Source of the DNA: Peribacillus frigoritolerans
GTDB taxonomy: Bacteria; Bacillota; Bacilli; Bacillales; DSM-1321
Direction of reading: 5' to 3'
DNA: 64,000 nucleotides
NCBI GenBank assembly: GCA_030562215.1
Contig: JAUPFL010000002.1
Span: 496,001 to 560,000 of the forward strand
Shown here: piece by piece, positions 62,357-64,000 of the stretch
Numbering within the stretch: position 1 is the first letter of the stretch
Layout: every line of letters begins with the position of its first letter
Position numbers and translations under genes: made by a program
The notes under the pieces: generated by a model
Told to the model about the DNA's origin: nothing
What the model saw: the letters and a program-made list of their open reading frames with translations, nothing else
The model's database searches: none

Positions 62357-62550
62357 GTCATATCCTCCTTCAACCATTAAGTTTGTATTATAATTGTAAC
62401 GATGATGGAAAAGAAAGGAAAGATTCTTTCATCTTTCGGCTTGGATTTTTTCCGCAGATGCATCGTTCCCTTAAATCATTTTTCTCCCAGGAACAAGGGA
62501 GTTTGTTATGTTAAAATAACAAAAAACAGAAGGAAGAAGGTGAAGGGATA

Positions 62551-63012
62551 ATGATCAACGGTCCTGTCGTATTTTTAATTCTGCTTGCTGCAATCGGTTG
62601 GTTCGGGAAAAATACCTCACTGATCATGGCTGCGGGTTTTCTTTTAAGCATGAAACTGATTGGCCTTGACGCTAAAGTGTTTCCATACCTGGAAGCGAAA
62701 GGAATCAACTTGGGCGTCACGATCATCACGATCTCCGTACTCATTCCCATAGCAAACGGGGCGATAGGTTTCAAGGAACTCGGAGACGCGATAAAATCTC
62801 CTTATGCCTGGATTGCACTAGCATCTGGAATAGCTGTTGCGCTCATAGCAAAAAATGGGATTACACTCCTGTCGCACGATCCGCACATTACCACTGCCCT
62901 TGTATTTGGGACGATTCTTGCGGTCGCCTTATTCAAAGGAGTGGCTGTCGGCCCGTTAATCGGGGCGGGAATTGCTTATTTATGCATGCAGATCTTCAAT
63001 TTTTTTAAATGA
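62551..63012 (+). CDS. ytwI: YtwI, UPF0756 membrane protein
   Basis: Intact 153-residue protein with four to five helices: GPVVFLILLAAIGWFGKN, TSLIMAAGFLLSMKLIG, GVTIITISVLIPIANG, SPYAWIALASGIAVALIA and TALVFGTILAVALFKGV. Function unknown. The ytvI-ytwI-citZ order is that of B. subtilis. RBS GAAGGTGAAGGG before the ATG. Confidence 0.9.
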   Translation: MINGPVVFLILLAAIGWFGKNTSLIMAAGFLLSMKLIGLDAKVFPYLEAKGINLGVTIITISVLIPIANGAIGFKELGDAIKSPYAWIALASGIAVALIAKNGITLLSHDPHITTALVFGTILAVALFKGVAVGPLIGAGIAYLCMQIFNFFK

Positions 63013-63548
63013 AGCGAGTGGCTAAGGGGAGAAAAGTCCGTCAATGCCGGGGTTGTAAATTTTCTATTTAATGTTTCGTTTATTCTGCTTTGGGTCATTT
63101 TTTTTAAAAAACGTTTTGAATCGCATTAAAAAAGCAAGAGAATATGTAGCTAATTTTTCTAATAAAATAATAATTTTTTCACATTTTAAGTGCTTTTCAT
63201 TCCCAAAAAAGTGTTTATTGTTTATAATAATCATGTAACTGCTCTGATTTATTAAAAATGGGATTCAGAATATCATTGATATTTTTGAGGAATCTTAAAA
63301 AAAGATGTAGTTATTGAGCAAGCGCTCACTAGGAATAGCTACAAGCATTATTTTTAGAATTTCGTATTAAAGATTATCGTACATTTTACTATTGTTGGGG
63401 TCATATTCTGTGAACGCTTCCAATACAAGATGTATGTCTTCTGCTAAAAAATAGATGGTTGTTTACAAAGCTAATTTCTTGGAAGCGCTATATTTATACG
63501 CTAATAGCAAGGGCATAGGGGAATATCTAGGAAAAGGAGAGATTTAGT
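63013..63548. promoter_or_regulatory. citZ control region
   Basis: A 536-base gene-free region. It carries three sites resembling the CcpA cre consensus. TGTGAACGCTTCCA at 63409-63422 matches it perfectly when read on the minus strand (TGGAAGCGTTCACA). AGCAAGCGCTCACT at 63317-63330 and TGGAAGCGCTATAT at 63480-63493 each have two mismatches. A possible promoter is TTGGAA (63479-63484), 17 bases, TAATAG (63502-63507). citZ of B. subtilis is repressed by CcpA and CcpC, so cre sites are expected here; I see no clear CcpC dyad. Confidence 0.6.
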
Positions 63549-64000
63549 ATGACAGCAACAAAAGGTCTTGAAGGTGTGGTAGCAACAACTTCATCAGTAA
63601 GCTCCATTATCGATGACACATTAACGTATGTAGGTTATGACATCGATGATTTGGCTTCGAACGCAACATTCGAGGAAGTAATCTATCTTTTATGGCACGG
63701 AGCTCTTCCGAACAAAAGCCAACTAGAAGAATTAACTAAACAACTTGCTGAAAATGCTGAAATTCCAGCTGAAGTGGTTAATCACTTCAAAACATACCCA
63801 ATTGATAAAGTACATCCAATGGGAGCTCTTCGCACTGCAGTATCTCTTCTTGGTCTCTATGATGAAGAAGCAGATGTAATGAGTGAAGACGCTAACTATC
63901 GTAAAGCAATCCGCATCCAAGCAAAAATCCCTACATTGGTAACAACTTTCGCTCGCATCCGTCAAGGGAAAGAAGCTGTTGCTCCACGTACAGATTTAAG
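63549..64000 (+). CDS. citZ: Citrate synthase II (partial)
   Basis: The first 150 residues of citrate synthase, running off the right edge. Begins MTATKGLEGVVATTSSVSSI, then TLTYVGYDIDDLASNATFEE, VIYLLWHGALPNKSQLEEL and KVHPMGALRTAVSLLGLYD, all typical of the Gram-positive citrate synthase family. ATG at 63549 after GGAGAG. Location after ytwI identifies it as citZ rather than the paralogue citA. No frameshift in the visible part. Confidence 0.94.
   Translation, partial: MTATKGLEGVVATTSSVSSIIDDTLTYVGYDIDDLASNATFEEVIYLLWHGALPNKSQLEELTKQLAENAEIPAEVVNHFKTYPIDKVHPMGALRTAVSLLGLYDEEADVMSEDANYRKAIRIQAKIPTLVTTFARIRQGKEAVAPRTDL

Overview
This window is a piece of a low-to-moderate GC Bacillaceae chromosome. 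The gene content and order closely follow the Bacillus subtilis acuABC-acsA ... tyrS-rpsD ... ezrA-thiI ... ackA ... argGH ... dnaE-ytsJ-accDA-pfkA-pyk ... citZ region. Small acid-soluble spore protein, spore-coat transglutaminase, GerW-type and YtrH/YtrI genes show an endospore former. The glyoxylate-shunt pair aceB-aceA beside citZ, as I recall absent from B. subtilis 168, points to another member of the family (a Peribacillus/Bacillus simplex-like organism is my guess, not proven).

Layout. 1-3754: acetate/acetoin utilisation genes acuC-acuB-acuA (minus) divergent from acsA (plus). 3884-8639: a class A penicillin-binding protein (minus) and tyrS (plus) behind a tyrosine T-box. 8736-11901: rpsD with a long leader, a GAF-domain protein, refZ and hisJ. 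12069-16621: ezrA, a cysteine desulfurase overlapping thiI, and an alpha/beta SASP gene. 16670-17300: a non-coding segment with two inverted copies of a dispersed repeat. 17386-22629: a second acyl-CoA synthetase, a YtcJ amidohydrolase, rarD, and spore transglutaminase tgl. 22951-26767: a TPP-riboswitch operon for a thiamine-precursor ABC transporter with a DUF77 protein and a TatD-type hydrolase. 26804-31330: NAD kinase 2, sppA-yteJ-ytfI-ytfJ and tpx. 31500-36617: a QGFR-repeat protein, another repeat copy, ytxK, ackA, an EcsC-family gene, moaB and a small hypothetical. 36831-39414: argGH with ARG boxes. 39474-46779: a universal stress protein, a broken membrane protein, an M24 peptidase, ytkL, ytoI, ytpI, nrnA, and ytrH-ytrI. 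46962-57859: dnaE, malic enzyme, a GntR regulator, accD-accA, pfkA, pyk, fxsA. 58233-64000: aceBA, ytvI, ytwI and the 5' part of citZ behind candidate cre sites.

The genes cover central carbon flow: acetate activation and its acetylation control (AcsA, AcuABC, AckA), lower glycolysis (PfkA, Pyk), malate decarboxylation, malonyl-CoA synthesis (AccDA), citrate synthase and the glyoxylate shunt. Around these sit cell-division, envelope, sporulation and replication functions.

The dominant oddity is technical. By my count about 55 single-base frameshifts interrupt roughly 30 genes, including indispensable ones (dnaE, tyrS, accA). Nearly all are one missing base in a short homopolymer run, and about six are one extra base. 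This looks like uncorrected sequencing error. I therefore give whole-gene coordinates for such genes and state where the frame breaks. I found no CRISPR array, prophage, IS element, tRNA or rRNA, and no convincing new biological system. The best leads are the inverted repeat insert between two similar terminators, a GntR operator candidate at the malic enzyme gene, and a tandem-repeat QGFR protein.
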